Assembly: GCA_038501625.1 (NCBI GenBank)
Contig: JAZAYU010000053.1
Location: forward strand, 4,512,501-4,576,500
Direction: 5' to 3'
Length of the DNA: 64,000 nt
From: Corbicula japonica
Lineage: Eukaryota; Mollusca; Bivalvia; Venerida; Cyrenidae
Shown here: positions 35,915-48,174 of the stretch, piece by piece
Position numbering within the stretch: position 1 is the first letter of the stretch
Layout: the number at the start of each line of letters is the position of its first letter
Translations under genes and position numbers: made by a program
Notes under the pieces: generated by a model
The model's input: only the letters and a program-made list of their open reading frames with translations
Database searches by the model: none
What the model was told of the DNA's origin: nothing

Positions 35915-37367
35915 TTTGAATTTTGCACACTCCCATGGTGCTTTGCGCGAACACTCTTTGACTCTTCCTAGACTCCTTCACAGGTCACTTAAAACAAAAG
36001 TATAATATTTCAAGCAACGCGTTGTAAAGTTTCAAAATATCTTCCTTCGTTGGTATTTTTTTTGGTGTTTAAGCAAAAACTATTGTTAGAATCTAAAATT
36101 ATTTTGAAAAGAAAGCTATGTACCCATTACACGTGAGGCGTGAAGAAGTTTTGCGGTCGTTTTCCCACACTAAGTACTATATATTACCGCCAGGTTGTGG
36201 TCTATCCATTTTTTAATGTTGAATATTAAAAAAAAAAATTCGACAGTAGTAGAATTAAATTACGAATAAGTAGTGAAACTTAATCTGTAAAAAGAGAATA
36301 CTCGTCCTCTAAACTCTCTCTACCTTTTGGCTGTATAGGAAGACTGTTTTTCCTGATAAATATTATGCATAGTTCATTTTTAAAATCTTCACACCAGTGC
36401 AAAACTACTGTATATTTAGTTTTTGATAATTAATACAATGCCTTTTAATTATATAGACTTGATGCATATAAAAGTGTTTTTATATTTATTGACATTGTCT
36501 AAACTTGAAGTTTTTTCATAAAAAATAGTGAAATATTCATATCAAGAAACCACAAAACACACCCTCCCCACGCAGCGAAAGAGAAGAGTGGGAAAGAGAG
36601 CATGTTTTCATACACTACTCAAAAAGTTCTAAGTGCACGTTTCCGGATTAGCGTGTCTAATCAACTAATCATGTTATGAATATGTCTGCGGCGATAGATT
36701 TTGAAGGCGACATGCCATAAAAATGTAAAATTGTCGCGCACAAGGGTTCACCTCAAGCAGGGGCGGATCCAGGATTTCAGAAAGGGGGGTTCAACTCAGC
36801 GAGTCATATTTTTAACAGCGTTAATTTGTAACTGAGCTTGAACATCAGCCCTTCGGAAACGTCCAGGGTTCTTGATTAATACAATTTGTAAGAGGCCCAA
36901 ATGAATTTGTAAGATGCAAACTAATCTAGAGGTCCGGGGAATGTTCCCTCGGAAAATTTTGAAAATCTGTATGCTAAACCGTGCATTCTGAGGTATTTTG
37001 TGGGGATTTTATAACATGATTTGGGCTACTCTGTCTTGATTTAACTATTTCTCTGTGAACAGTAGTGATGAAATTAAATGCATTCAGATCCAAATACTCT
37101 ATCTCGTTATTTCAATCTAGATCCAAACACAGTGTTACAACTTGAGTTGTTGATTAGAGAAAAAGCAGCTTTAAATGGCTGTAGTTCAGGGTTCCCAGTT
37201 TGTGTCCAATACTTTCGCCTGTTGGAAAAAGTTGAAGCCATATAAATGCTTTGGAGCCATATGATGTAACCGTATGACTGTTCGTGGTGGGATGGGGTAA
37301 AGAGAGAGAAATTACCTGTGAAATACTTTTGGTTCCCTACTGGACAACAATATAACATATCAAAATC

Positions 37368-38945
37368 CAGGGGGTCCAACGTATTTGGTCTTTCCGGAAA
37401 TGTAAGTGAGGGACATGTTCTGTGCGGAACAAAATGGCGGAATATTTCGTTATTTTGTGCATTTCTGGAGATATTTTGACCTGATACGTAGGTTTATATC
37501 ACTGTTATCGAAATATTAATACGCCTACCCGGAGGCCAGACATGTAAGCTCCACCCGGTTTGTCAACCTATGTTTGTAGAGGCCTTAACAAAAAAGTTAT
37601 TGAATGTATAAACTGAAAGATGTTTGTTTACAAAGTGAAAATAGAAAATTGCGTGACTTAAAACTGTGTTTTTAGTCAAAATATACCGTTCTTGGACCTA
37701 TTTTACCTAAACTATTACCGAGTTTTTGCATGTATTTCTTCACGGCGGCTTTTGCACTTAACATGGGTACTTAATGACCATTTTTTTTAAAGTTCAAACA
37801 CCTTAAATGTTTGCCGTGGAAGTGGTAAGCATGTTTTTGTTCGGTGCAGAATCTGAATAGCACACTCGTATGCGTTAGGTGCAAGTAAGACAAGAGCCGG
37901 TAACAAATGTTAATAATCAAAACAAAAGCCGATTTGTTACCCAAACATACGTATGTTCTATATATGCTAATGGACAAAAGTCTTGTCTGGTAGGAAGATT
38001 GAAATTTTTTGCATGCCAATTTTCAACACATTACTCTACCGGCAGTAGTGGCTCAAATTCTTAAATTCTTATTTCATTAATGCATAAAATTTCCTCTTTT
38101 TCTATTGATACCAAATTCATGTCTGTAGAGCAATGTGGAATATAGATTTCACGCTTTCAAAAGATATTATAGAAAACCATACCGGACAAGACTTTTGACA
38201 GCTGTACCTGTACTGGTAGTCCCCAAAATAACTGCGCACCTCTAAATATAGATGTACACTACATCTCTATTTCTAATCCCAGGTGTAGAGGTGCACCTCT
38301 CTAAATTCAGAGAACACCTCTATTTCATTGTTTGGACATATAGGAGCACCTCTTTATTTTGACCTGCACCTTAAAATATGGAGATGCGACTCTAAATATA
38401 AAAGCGAACCTTTTAATTAGATATACATATATTTAATACACATAACGACTAGTACAATGTTACTTTTGACCCAAAAATACTTCATTTATTTAAACCTATC
38501 AAGTCAAGTAAACAATCATCATTTTTGGTGTGGTTGTGCCGCAAATACGCTTCAAACGTTTGTATGGAGTGCCTCAAATTGTCCGTTTTGTGTCCCTCTT
38601 CTCAAAATGCAGATGAGACTTCTTCTTATATCTTGACTAAAAACGCAGTTTCAAGTCACGCAATTTTCTATTTTCACTTTGTAAACAAACAATCTTTCAG
38701 TTTATACATTCAATAACTTTTTTGTTTTGGCCTCTAGAAACATAGGTTGAAAAACCGAGTGAAGCTTACATGTCTGGCCTCCGGGTAGGTGCAATTATAT
38801 TACGATAACAGTGATATAAACCTACTTACCAGGTCAAAATATCTCCGGTAATGCACAAAATAACAAAATATTCCACCATTTTGTTCCGCACAGAACATGT
38901 CCCTCACTTACTTCTCCGCAAAAACCAAATACGTTGGACCCCCTG
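37368..38945. mobile_element. 1.6-kb element with long TIRs
   Basis: Inverted arms of about 310-320 bp (37368-37685 and 38630-38945) with termini CAGGGGGTCCAACGTATTTG and CAAATACGTTGGACCCCCTG. The arms differ by scattered substitutions and indels. The loop holds repeats of CACCTCTAAAT / AGAGGTGCACC type (38224-38420). I could not find a matching flanking duplication, so the superfamily is open. The open frames inside are short and not convincing. Confidence 0.75.
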
Positions 38946-40525
38946 CTTTAATTAAAGTAAAGATTTAGACGCTTACTTGAGTTTTTAATGTATTTAAAGA
39001 GCTAAACTATGTTAGAATATTTAGAATCATCCTCGATATGTATCAAATACTCAGCGAATAGTCCGCCCAGCCTTCATCATAGTTGAGTCAAAATTTGTCA
39101 GAATTAATAAAATATCTTGTTTTAATAAACATAAAATCTGACAACAATGTTAAATTAAGAATAAACGTCTCGAAATCAAGTAATATCGTATTTAGTTAGA
39201 AATAATTTGGAAAAACGGAGCGGCACCAATACAATCTTCGTAGGATATAAAGTATGTTATGGCTAAGTATTTTTCGACTTTTAAATGCTTTATTCTTATG
39301 AACGGCACAAAATTCAGTCCGTACTGATGCATTTTTATGTAAGAGACCGATTTAAGCAGAAACGATAGTGTAATATTTTGGCGCTAAAATCCTGGAACGG
39401 CCATGTTTAATATACGAACGTGCTCCATGGCGCGCCTGGCATTTTTTGAGGGATTTTTTTATTCAAATTTATTTATATATTTCTTGTTTTGCGAATAGTA
39501 GCACTTTAATTAGTGTTACATTATATAGCCCAGACTCTAACTTCGAATGTTATTAAGTTGCAAAAGGTCACCTTTTCTGTGATTTATCAAATGCCCGTGA
39601 CGAGAGACTTTGGGACGCAAAAACATGCAATACTAAGTTTTCCATGGATTAACTATTCCCAATTTCTTGTTTTGATTAAAAGAAGATTGGTCACATACAG
39701 TGGCAAGTGTGCAGGGGTGCGAAGTTGTTTATTGGCAATACACATGTTTGAATTGAGAGTACGCAATATGCATGAAGTCTTAAGTTTTGACACCCAAGAC
39801 TACGTTATGTTGACATATCAGGATTTCCGGATTATAGCGAATTACCAGTCTTAGCAATATGCAACTTTCACACCATATAATTTTCAGCATTAAGATGAAA
39901 ATGTTGTACGGAAATTCGTAATATTAATGCTTATGTTTGTCCAAATTGCGTTTCATACTGCCTACTATCAACAAGAATGGTACATGTCCTTAAAACATTA
40001 AAAATCTAAATATCTAACAAATAGCGAAGATAAAAAAGTCTGGCTAGAATAACAGACCAGAAACTTAATATTTTATCACCACCGGCGACGAACGCAGACC
40101 TGCAATATAGTGGATAATGTTATCTTTTAAGTGCTTAAGGCATAGTCCGATCGTGCAGCTTTCCCGCAGAGCCTCGTTTTGGATTGATTTCGGGTCACGT
40201 GAAGTAACTCGTACAGGACTGCGAAACTGTTTATTGGAAAGGCGTATACATGTGATTTTCCCTACTATTTGATTGAATTATTCCAGTTTGAAGTTAAATT
40301 ATTTTCTACTAATTTCAGTTTTATATTATTGATATGTGGGCACTTATCTAACAAATGAATACCAATATTTTCGTGTTTAAGTTTTTTACGTTAATATTTA
40401 ATGACGTAAGAGCTTAACGGCAACGTGCAACGTAAGGAACCTTATCAATTTAGAAAAAAAAATTTCTTATTATGATAAAACATGCAAAACTGCGGCATTT
40501 TTGTTGCCTTTACGGAAAACATCAT

Positions 40526-40855
40526 TGTCAGAAAGAGCGCGATGGTGTGTGCGACGTCACCCCCCCCCCCCCACACACACACATTGTTTGGATAGGCTTC
40601 AACGTAACGGAAATAAAAGTCGAACCTGGAATAGTTATTTCTTTTCACTTATATCACTAACATTTTGGTGCCGTGACAAGGATTCGAACCTGGGTTGTCG
40701 CGGCACCAAAATGTTAGAGCGCGATGGTGTGCGCGACGTCACCTCGTTTGGCGGCGTCGTGACGTCACTTCCACCCACACATCGTTTTGATTCCTACACA
40801 ACGTAAATAAAGGTCGAGTCTTGAAGAGTTTTCTTACTCACTTATATATCTAACA
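40526..40855 (+). mobile_element. 330-bp LTR-PBS-LTR mini retrotransposon
   Basis: Two LTRs, 40526-40662 (137 bp) and 40712-40855 (144 bp), each running TGTYAG...CTAACA and sharing GAGCGCGATGGTGTG and GCGACGTCAC. A 5-bp duplication ATCAT flanks the whole unit (40521-40525, 40856-40860). The internal part is only 49 bp (40663-40711). It starts with TTTTGGTGCCGTGAC, a primer-binding site complementary to a tRNA 3' end including CCA. It is itself an inverted repeat, ending GTCGCGGCACCAAAA. No gag, pol or polypurine tract is present. It must depend on an autonomous relative, probably BEL- or Gypsy-like. LTR 1 also carries a C13 run and (CA)n. Confidence 0.85.
40666..40690 (+). promoter_or_regulatory. 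tRNA primer-binding site of the mini LTR element
   Basis: TGGTGCCGTGACAAGGAT followed by TCGAACC lies three bases after LTR 1. It is complementary to the acceptor stem, CCA and T-arm of a tRNA, over about 25 nt. Confidence 0.75.
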
Positions 40856-41211
40856 ATCATGATGTTTTTATTGCAAATTTAAATTTGTGCCAGTTAAGAG
40901 CATGTTGACGGCACTTTCACGGCCTTCAGTCCTCAAACGTTCCATAGATATTAAATACTGGTGTGTAGACACTGTCCGATGAGTTCAGATTGGTGAAAAA
41001 AATCAAATTTGATTGCCGCACGTACGGAAATAACGCAAAAACAGCGTATGCTAACGTGGATAACGTAATACGTAAAGCATACGCGCGGTTTTGAAATAAT
41101 TATCAGTGTTTTGTCGTATTCAACATAATATAAAAATTTATTTTAATTAGGATAATTTTATTTCGAGATATTCAAAATTTAAAGGTGTGCACTTAGAACT
41201 TTTGACAAGTG

Positions 41212-42376
41212 TATATCAAATTCAAATAATACGCCACATAATAATTAACGAAAAAGAGAACCATTGGGGTTACCGCCTTGGAATGGTCAGTGGCAAAACA
41301 TATATAAAATGTGACAATTTTTTTCAAGCAAGAAGCATTTCAGACAAGAAACTCTCATTACTTAACGTTATTTAAGAAGTGGTTAGAGAAAAAAAGCACA
41401 CTTTGAGTAAGGAATGACACGTTATTCATATGTAAAAAGAGTATTTTTTTCTTAAACACCTTATTTGATCTTCACACTAATGCAAAACTAAGTATGAGAT
41501 TGCTGCACCCTAGAACCTGGTTTAAACCACAAGTGGCAAATTGTTTTGCAACTGACCGGTCTAAGGCGGTAACTCCTCGGGTTCTCACTTTCGTAAATTG
41601 TTTGTGTCGTCCATTTTGAAACTGATTATTGTAATACCATGTCTCTTTTTATCTCTACTTTTTGGCTGTGTGGTGAGGCTGTGTCCGCTGGACGTGGCCA
41701 TTCCTGATATGCATATTTACCTTTTTCATATATATTTACTATCATTGTCTCTGCTTGACGTTTTTAAAGAAAAAACTGTTGTAAAAGAGAAAATAACGTT
41801 CATTCAAAAGGTCAAACAATTATGTATACATTGACAAAGTTTTTCTGAATTGTAATAGTTTTTGTGTTGTTTTTTTGTCAATATGCCTTACGTACCACCG
41901 TAAGGAGTATGTATGCACCTCATCTGAATATCCGAACCGCAGCTCTAGTGAGATCTGAGGTGAGTATTGTTACACGTATATGTAAAACAATTCATTTTTA
42001 TTTACATATGTGTACCATCACCATAAATTTAAATTACACAAGAGAAATGAAGTCTTTTTTTAAATCGTTTCTCCCTCACTGAGTACCTTGTTGTGTAACA
42101 ATCCTATTAGGTTTTAATGTTTTATATGTTTGTGAGCTTTTTTCATGCAATATTGGCGAGTTGATAGGCGGGTTGGAGTTATTTCACCAAGACATCGTGT
42201 ACTGGTTTGTTAATATGAGAACTTTTGGGGTAAATGCGAGGATGGTGCACCGTAGAACCTGGTTGAAACGGTGGCAAATTGTTTTGGAAATAACCGTTCC
42301 AAGGTGGAAATCCGAAGGGTTCTCCTCATCGATTATTGTCGAGGTGTCTTATTTGAAATTGATTCTCTTAGAAACT
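41212..42376. other. dispersed-repeat region, no gene
   Basis: Contains two diverged copies of a repeat reading TAGAACCTGGTTnAAAC and GTGGCAAATTGTTTTG (about 41508-41590 and 42248-42330). TTTGGCTGTGTGGTGAGGCTG near 41660 is also related to 10370 and 36325. Small open frames here are repeat-derived. Confidence 0.45.
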
Positions 42377-42691
42377 CATGCTCTCTTTTCCTCTGTACTT
42401 TATGGCTTCGTGGGTATGCTCTCTTTTCCTCTGTACTTTATGGCTTCGTGGATAGGCTGTCTTTTCCTCTGTACTTTATGGCTTCGTGGGTATGCTCTCT
42501 TTTCCTCTGTACTTTATGGCTTCGTGGGTAGGCTGTCTTTTCCTCTGTACTTTATGGCTTCGTGGGTATGCTCTCTTTTCCTCTGTACTTTATGGCTTCG
42601 TGGGTAGGCTGTCTTTTCCTCTGTACTTTATGGCTTCGTGGGTATGCTCTCTTTTCCTCTGTACTTTATGGCTTCGTGGGTAGGCTGTCTT
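42377..42691. repeat. 38-bp minisatellite, about 8 copies
   Basis: Unit CTCTTTTCCTCTGTACTTTA then TGGCTTCGTGGGTATG (38 bp). Two variants (TATGCTCTC and TAGGCTGTC starts) alternate, giving a 76-bp higher order in part of the array. Because 38 is not a multiple of 3, three units rotate the frame and long open frames arise in all three; they are not evidence for a gene. Confidence 0.9.
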
Positions 42692-43645
42692 TACCTGGTT
42701 GTGGCATTTCTTGATATGCATATTTCAGTTCTTACTAAGTAAGACATAATAAAAAAACTGAGGTAGAGATACCTCATTTCGCCAGTGAGCTGTCGCCGGC
42801 AGTGTTGCCTATAGCCTACCGTTTACATTTCTTAAAAAGTAAATCTCTGTATATATTTAATACTGAATAGGAAGGTGCATAATTATGTTTATGCATGCAT
42901 ATAATATTATCATAGGTATATTTTTCGCAAAAAAAAAAACCCATTCCGTTTACTTCCGTATACTCGATACGCTGAAGTTCCTCACGGTTTAGATTTTTCA
43001 CGGAACACTGAAAATGTCAGCGCCCATGAACCTCACATTATTTCAGTGATCAGAATGCCTACAGACACAAAAAGAATAACTGGTCCAGAATCGTCAGTGT
43101 GTCCTTTATCATTCTGTAATCGAAAGGAATTTAAACCACTGGTACATAACTTTTTTCGGCATTTATCTACTGTAATCGGCATATATTTTGTGGGCAGGGT
43201 CTATGATTACTGATCAGTACTTATTTATTTATTTATATTTATTTATATATAGACATTTAAGGTCATAGCACATTAAAACACATGATCACAGAAATATTCA
43301 ATAAAATCACAGACAAGATTTTTACAAACATAATATATACTGACATACACAATGTATTTAAAGTACTGACTAGTATCTTGGTACTAAAATGATGTATAAC
43401 AATGGAGACATACTTTTAATAAAACATTTTAATTCTACATGTGTTGTAACCGGATGCTGGGGACCTATGGATAGCCCATTAAGCTGAAAGCTTATTTCCA
43501 ATGGGGTCCATTTGAGGGAATAACAAATTGTAAGAAAAGAATTAACAAGTAACAAAACTTGGGGGCAAGACTTTGTTCAAAAACGGGATTATTAAAAGTA
43601 TACTGCAAGCACTTATTATCACAGAAACATGTACCTAAAAAAAGA

Positions 43646-44676
43646 TCAATAGTTTATAAAATCCTGGACACTGTCTGTAATTTGTTTATTTAGTAAATGT
43701 TTTTTAACCAGAAGTTTGTATTTATGTGCATTCTTCACAGCTTTAATTTCCTCTGGAAGTGAATTCCAGTCTACAATACCATGGTAGTAAAATGTCTGTT
43801 TACTAACATTATTAACATTTGGGACATTAAAATTAAAACTACTAGATCTGGTATTATACTGTATTCTATCTTCTCTCCGTTCAAAGTTATTTTTCAAATA
43901 TGACGGGCATTTGTTATAATAGACTCTATGAATATGACCAAGTCTCAGCTGTTTAACACGGTTATTCACATTTAACATATTTAAATCCACATAGTCTTGA
44001 AATGAGATAGACGTTCTAGGAGTATACCCTTTAATGAATCTAATAACCTTATTCTGCATAATCTGTAGCTTCTTTTTCAATCCTTTAGATAAACCTTCAT
44101 ACCAGGAAGAACAAGAATAGTCGAAATGACACTGTAATAACGCAGAACATAATATTTTTCTAGTGTTAAAATCTAAACAACTGTTATGTCTATATAAGAA
44201 TTTAAGTTTGCCATTAACCTTGGAAATAATGTTCTGAACAATTGATTCACCTGATAAAGTATTATCGATGACCAGACCTAAATACTTCACTTTTTTAGAT
44301 CCTTTGATGTCATGGCCATTACAACTAACACTGAATTGACTGTCCTTGTTCAATTTACGTTTTGGCCGAAACAGCATATATTCCGTCTTGCCCAGATGCA
44401 ATGATAACTTGTTGTCTACCAACCACTCAGAACATCCTTCCAAAACCTTGCCAAGTTTAGTTGAGATAAACTCTGGATCTTTGTGACTAAACAAAATAGT
44501 ACTATCATCAGCATAAAGTATAAGTTTACAATCTTTGTCAATACTAGTGACCATGTCATTGACATAGCATAGAAAAAGTAACGGCCCCAGGATACTTCCT
44601 TGGGGAACGCCACATGTAACAGCACTGGCATTGGAAAAAGTTTTACCAATATTAACCACTTGTTTTCTAACAGACA
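43646..44676 (-). pseudogene. LINE reverse transcriptase, C-terminal part
   Basis: Reads on from the Mutator-like insertion: SYLSVRKQVV, then GVPQGSILGPLLFLCYVND, the catalytic YADDSTI, the thumb region (KVKYLGLVID) and a conserved C-terminal domain (ALLQCHFDYSCSSWYEG) to a stop. This is the usual 3' half of a CR1/L2/Jockey-group RT with no further frame breaks. Severed from its N-terminal part by 44686-48923. Confidence 0.9.
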
Positions 44677-44685
44677 GATAAGACT

Positions 44686-45400
44686 CGGTTACTAGATTAA
44701 CCGAAATCGGCGGAAAAACCGAAATCGGACCGAAATCGGCGGGAAAAACCGAAATCGGCCCGTTTTTTCTTATAAATATAAAAATATATAGTGAAATAAA
44801 TGTTGTTTGGTGTTTACAAGTAAAGATATTAATATTGAGAAGGAAATGTGTTAAACCTAATGAAAGTAAAAGTTTGTGTAATAAAGCCAACATTGAAATC
44901 ATGTATGCGCGCGATCGGCGAATCGAAGTACTCCAAAGCTGCGCAATAATTCTTTAATATATCATTAAAGTTGTATCAAAATTTCATGAAACTGTGATAT
45001 CGTTGTAATCACATCAACAAGAAGAAAATATGAATCGAAATCGGACGACTCAACGTCTTGGACGAAGCCCTATGATACGGTATAAAACGTCTGAATATCG
45101 GGCTGAACTAACTGTTACCGGAATCGGCATATTTCGTAACAGTTTAACATCATTTTCCTAATAAACTTGGTGTATGTGTGTTACTGAGACATTAGGTCAA
45201 ATTTATTATGTTAATGCAAATACACGTTCGTAAATTAGCTACAGATCGCTTGTGTCATATGCACGTGAACGGCAAAACTCAAATCTAATATCTGCAGATA
45301 AGTTATACATAAAATTTATCAATGTGTTACGGAATGTTTGTGTCACAATTACTAACAGTGTATATGATAGTTTGTAAATTAAAAAACTCGTACGGTTATT
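44686..45400. repeat. left TIR of the MULE
   Basis: It begins with repeats of AACCGAAATCGGCGG type and ends near ACTCGTACGGTTAT. It is the inverse of 48175-48923 with scattered differences and one longer indel around 45240-45300. Confidence 0.85.
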
Positions 45401-45972
45401 CTCTAAACGCAGTATATACCCGCAATGCGTAAAAGCCCTTTCCAATGTCCAGCCTTTTCCGCTTACTGCTGTTGTTAATTAATCAATATTGCACAATGAG
45501 AAGAGATTGTTTGAAATTTAGTTCAATAAAAATTGTTTAATTTAATGAACCGGCTAAATTAAAGTTCAACTAGCGACCTATGTATTATAAATAAAGAGTC
45601 GTTAAATTATTTATTTCACAGTAACATATTAAAATAGATGAAAGGCACTATTAAAGTTAATTAAGTGCTGTTTTACCTACTCTTGCTATCTTTAAACAGC
45701 ACCGCCAATTGACATGACCAGCTCACAATTAACGCTGTTTGAAGTGCCGCCAACAGTTTGTCACAGTTAAAGAAATTACGACTGACTGTGCGAATATGAG
45801 TATTAACAGAAATTTTAATTGTTTTAGAAACTGTTTATAATAACCGTAGTCCTTCAATCTCAGCACTGACTGTTATAACCTAATGATCAAATATTATACA
45901 TGTTTTGTTTAAAACTGCGCGAATATTTCAAGTTCTGTTCTGTTGTACGGAAAATAAGATTAACACATATAT

Positions 45973-46200
45973 ATGGATCGTGTGGAACTTCCACAAAAAA
46001 TGATGGATTTGTGCAGTTTTTGTGACCGTGAGTTCACCTTTCGTGATTCAGTTCAGTGTTATTATTGTAAAAGGTGGTGTCATTTCAAATGTGTTGGTAT
46101 ACCTGTTGAAGAACAGAAATCTTGGTCTGTGTCAAATCTGAGATTTGCGTGTAAAATTGTGCGTTCACTGGGAATGAGTTTGATGCCAGCGCTGCCTTAG
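45973..46200 (+). CDS. PHD-like zinc-finger frame inside the MULE
   Basis: 75 codons starting MDRVELPQKM. Cysteines and histidine are spaced C14-x2-C17, C29-x2-C32, W35, H37-x2-C40, as in the first part of a PHD finger. The last C-x2-C pair is not complete before the stop (only FAC). A consensus GTAAGT donor lies just after the stop. It may be a captured host or LINE exon, or part of the element's own accessory protein. The LINE around it also encodes a PHD finger, but the two sequences are not close. Confidence 0.4.
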   Translation: MDRVELPQKMMDLCSFCDREFTFRDSVQCYYCKRWCHFKCVGIPVEEQKSWSVSNLRFACKIVRSLGMSLMPALP

Positions 46201-47424
46201 TAAGGTAAGTTGTATCTATTCATTTATTTACTTCACGCTTATTTAAATACATTACAGTTGAAACTAAACTTGACACCCTTGTGCACATGATGTGCACATC
46301 GCGGAAACACTATTGCCTTGAGGCAGTATCAATTGTCTTGTCAAACTGTTAATTGCAAGATTGTTGGACAAGGATTTCCATGATTGGATTACGCAATTTT
46401 GACACTTTGTATAACCAAAGAAAATGATCAATAAAAGGTGGATCCATTCAGCCTCAAAAACAGCATCTTGAAGTAGGAATAACCATATTGCCTTAAATTA
46501 TTTAACTAATGATAGAGAAATGAACATTTCAATTTAGCCTTTGTCGCATCCTTTCTGCATTGAAAAGGCTTCCAATTATCAATAATTACAAATAATATAC
46601 GATCTTTTACATCAGATTTCACCGGCGGTGACCTTTGACAATTTGTTTTTTTTCCTGGTCTTTTTATTTTGAGTTTCCAAGTTAGTGTACTGCACATGCG
46701 AAATACAGCATTTTATGCGAAATGTTAGTGTTCTGCGGGAAATTTGTTTTCAATAATGAAATAGCTTCATAAGGACATAAATTTTACAGAGTTGTTGGAA
46801 ATACAACGTCAACTACCTCACCAGGTTATCTGATAAGCGAAATTTTCACTATATAGAACAAAGAAGGCACTTACAGGGTTAATGTGCATTACTCTTTTCA
46901 GCTCATCTCAATCCTTAGGTGCAAACGGTTTCATAAAATTGAATATTTGCTTGACATTTATATATTTATAATCGGCGGGTAAACTTCCTATTTATATCTT
47001 AAATATGGCGTAAATCGTAGATAAATTGTTTAAAATAAAAAATATGTTCATACTCACATCTTAATACGTATTTATTTATTAAATTTTCGTAAAACTTGCT
47101 CAAAAAGAAAGCGAGCGAATATCCGAAAGCGGGTCGCAAAGAGATGCCGAAAGCGGCTTTTAAAATTCATTTTCCCCAGTTATCAGTTCATTTTTTATTA
47201 ATTGGGATTATAAAAAGAATGTTCATTGAAATAAAGACGATTTAATTATTTAATGTCATTTGAAATTGCAAAATTGACTGTAGATGTGCGTACTAACATA
47301 TATGTCACATACCGAAATCGGCTTGTAAACTACATATTTATATCCTAAATATAGCATGAATCTTTAATAAATTTAGGCGGCGACTGTTTTGTCAGTTTCA
47401 AAAATAATTTCGACCATTATATAC

Positions 47425-47527
47425 GTTATAGTTTATTTTGAGGCTTGTATGAAAAATTATACGGTCGCCCAGCTGTGCTGGGCCTGACCGTTTAATTTTC
47501 ATACAAGCCTCAAAATAAACTATAACC
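47425..47527. repeat. strong hairpin within the MULE
   Basis: Arms ATAGTTTATTTTGAGGCTTG and CAAGCCTCAAAATAAACTAT, an internal ACGGTC / GACCGT pair, and a tip GCCCAGCTGTGCTGGGC. Nearly perfect pairing over about 100 nt. Function unknown. Confidence 0.85.
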
Positions 47528-47559
47528 TATACTTAATTTTTGATTGCTGAAAGCCTTTT

Positions 47560-48174
47560 CGGTGCGGAGAGGATGCGACAGTCATAATTTAAATTGTGCA
47601 TTTTCAAAACAAAACGTAAAGTTCTTGTAACATTTGTTAATTAATTACATGCTATTCTGCATGCCATTCATGCGAAACATTGCTAGACCAGAAATAAAAC
47701 AGATTTTACCACCCACGTCGAAAACTTTCTACATGCAGCGCGCAAGAAGCGTGTATTTCGTGCAAATCAAGCATTTCACTGCATTTCTGACGTATTATTA
47801 TCGTTTGATTGTACGTCATAATTATGTTGATGATGTATGCGGCGAACAAAAAGCGTGCATTTCGTGCAAATCATTTTTTACCGCCAAATATCCAGGCTTC
47901 AAAATCATATTATTTCAGCGTTTGATTGTAGGCCATATGTTTTCACAATTGGGACTCTAACTAAATTTAACTAATAAAGAATTACGATGCATTTAATTAA
48001 AATTTAATGATGTATTTGTTTCGTGTGCACTTTACATGTTGATAAAATGCAAAACAACTAATAAAATAATATTTAAGAAAATTTATTTCTCTTTATTACA
48101 TGTTACATATACTACATAAAATTATCTGTACACATATTATTTACAGACTCAAAGGTACCACGGTCTTTGTTGAC
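47560..48174. other. MULE interior with imperfect direct repeats
   Basis: An open frame at 47634-47960 covers two diverged direct repeats (AGCGTGTATTTCGTGCAAATC and AGCGTGCATTTCGTGCAAATC). It has no recognisable domain, so I treat it as non-coding. Confidence 0.5.

Larger units (their letters stand above)
36613..41211. mobile_element. 4.6-kb TA-flanked TIR composite
   Basis: Left end CACTACTCAAAAAGTTCTAA and right end, read inverted, CACTTGTCAAAAGTTCTAAG. TA lies immediately outside each (36611-36612, 41212-41213). This fits Tc1/mariner-like termini. No transposase is recognisable inside. The interior is largely other elements: a hAT-type end CAGGGGCGGATCCAGGATTT at about 36759, the long-TIR element 37368-38945, and the mini LTR element 40526-40855. 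Confidence 0.6.

Noticed and set aside
40663..40711. tRNA gene
   Set aside because: It contains a T-arm, acceptor and CCA-like sequence but no D-arm or anticodon arm, and it lies between two LTRs with a flanking duplication; it is a primer-binding site.
42161..42683. Long overlapping open frames of up to 148 codons
   Set aside because: They are produced by a 38-bp tandem repeat that is open in all three phases; there is no start context, splice signal or domain.
47634..47960. 108-codon frame in the MULE
   Set aside because: It covers two diverged non-coding direct repeats and has no domain.
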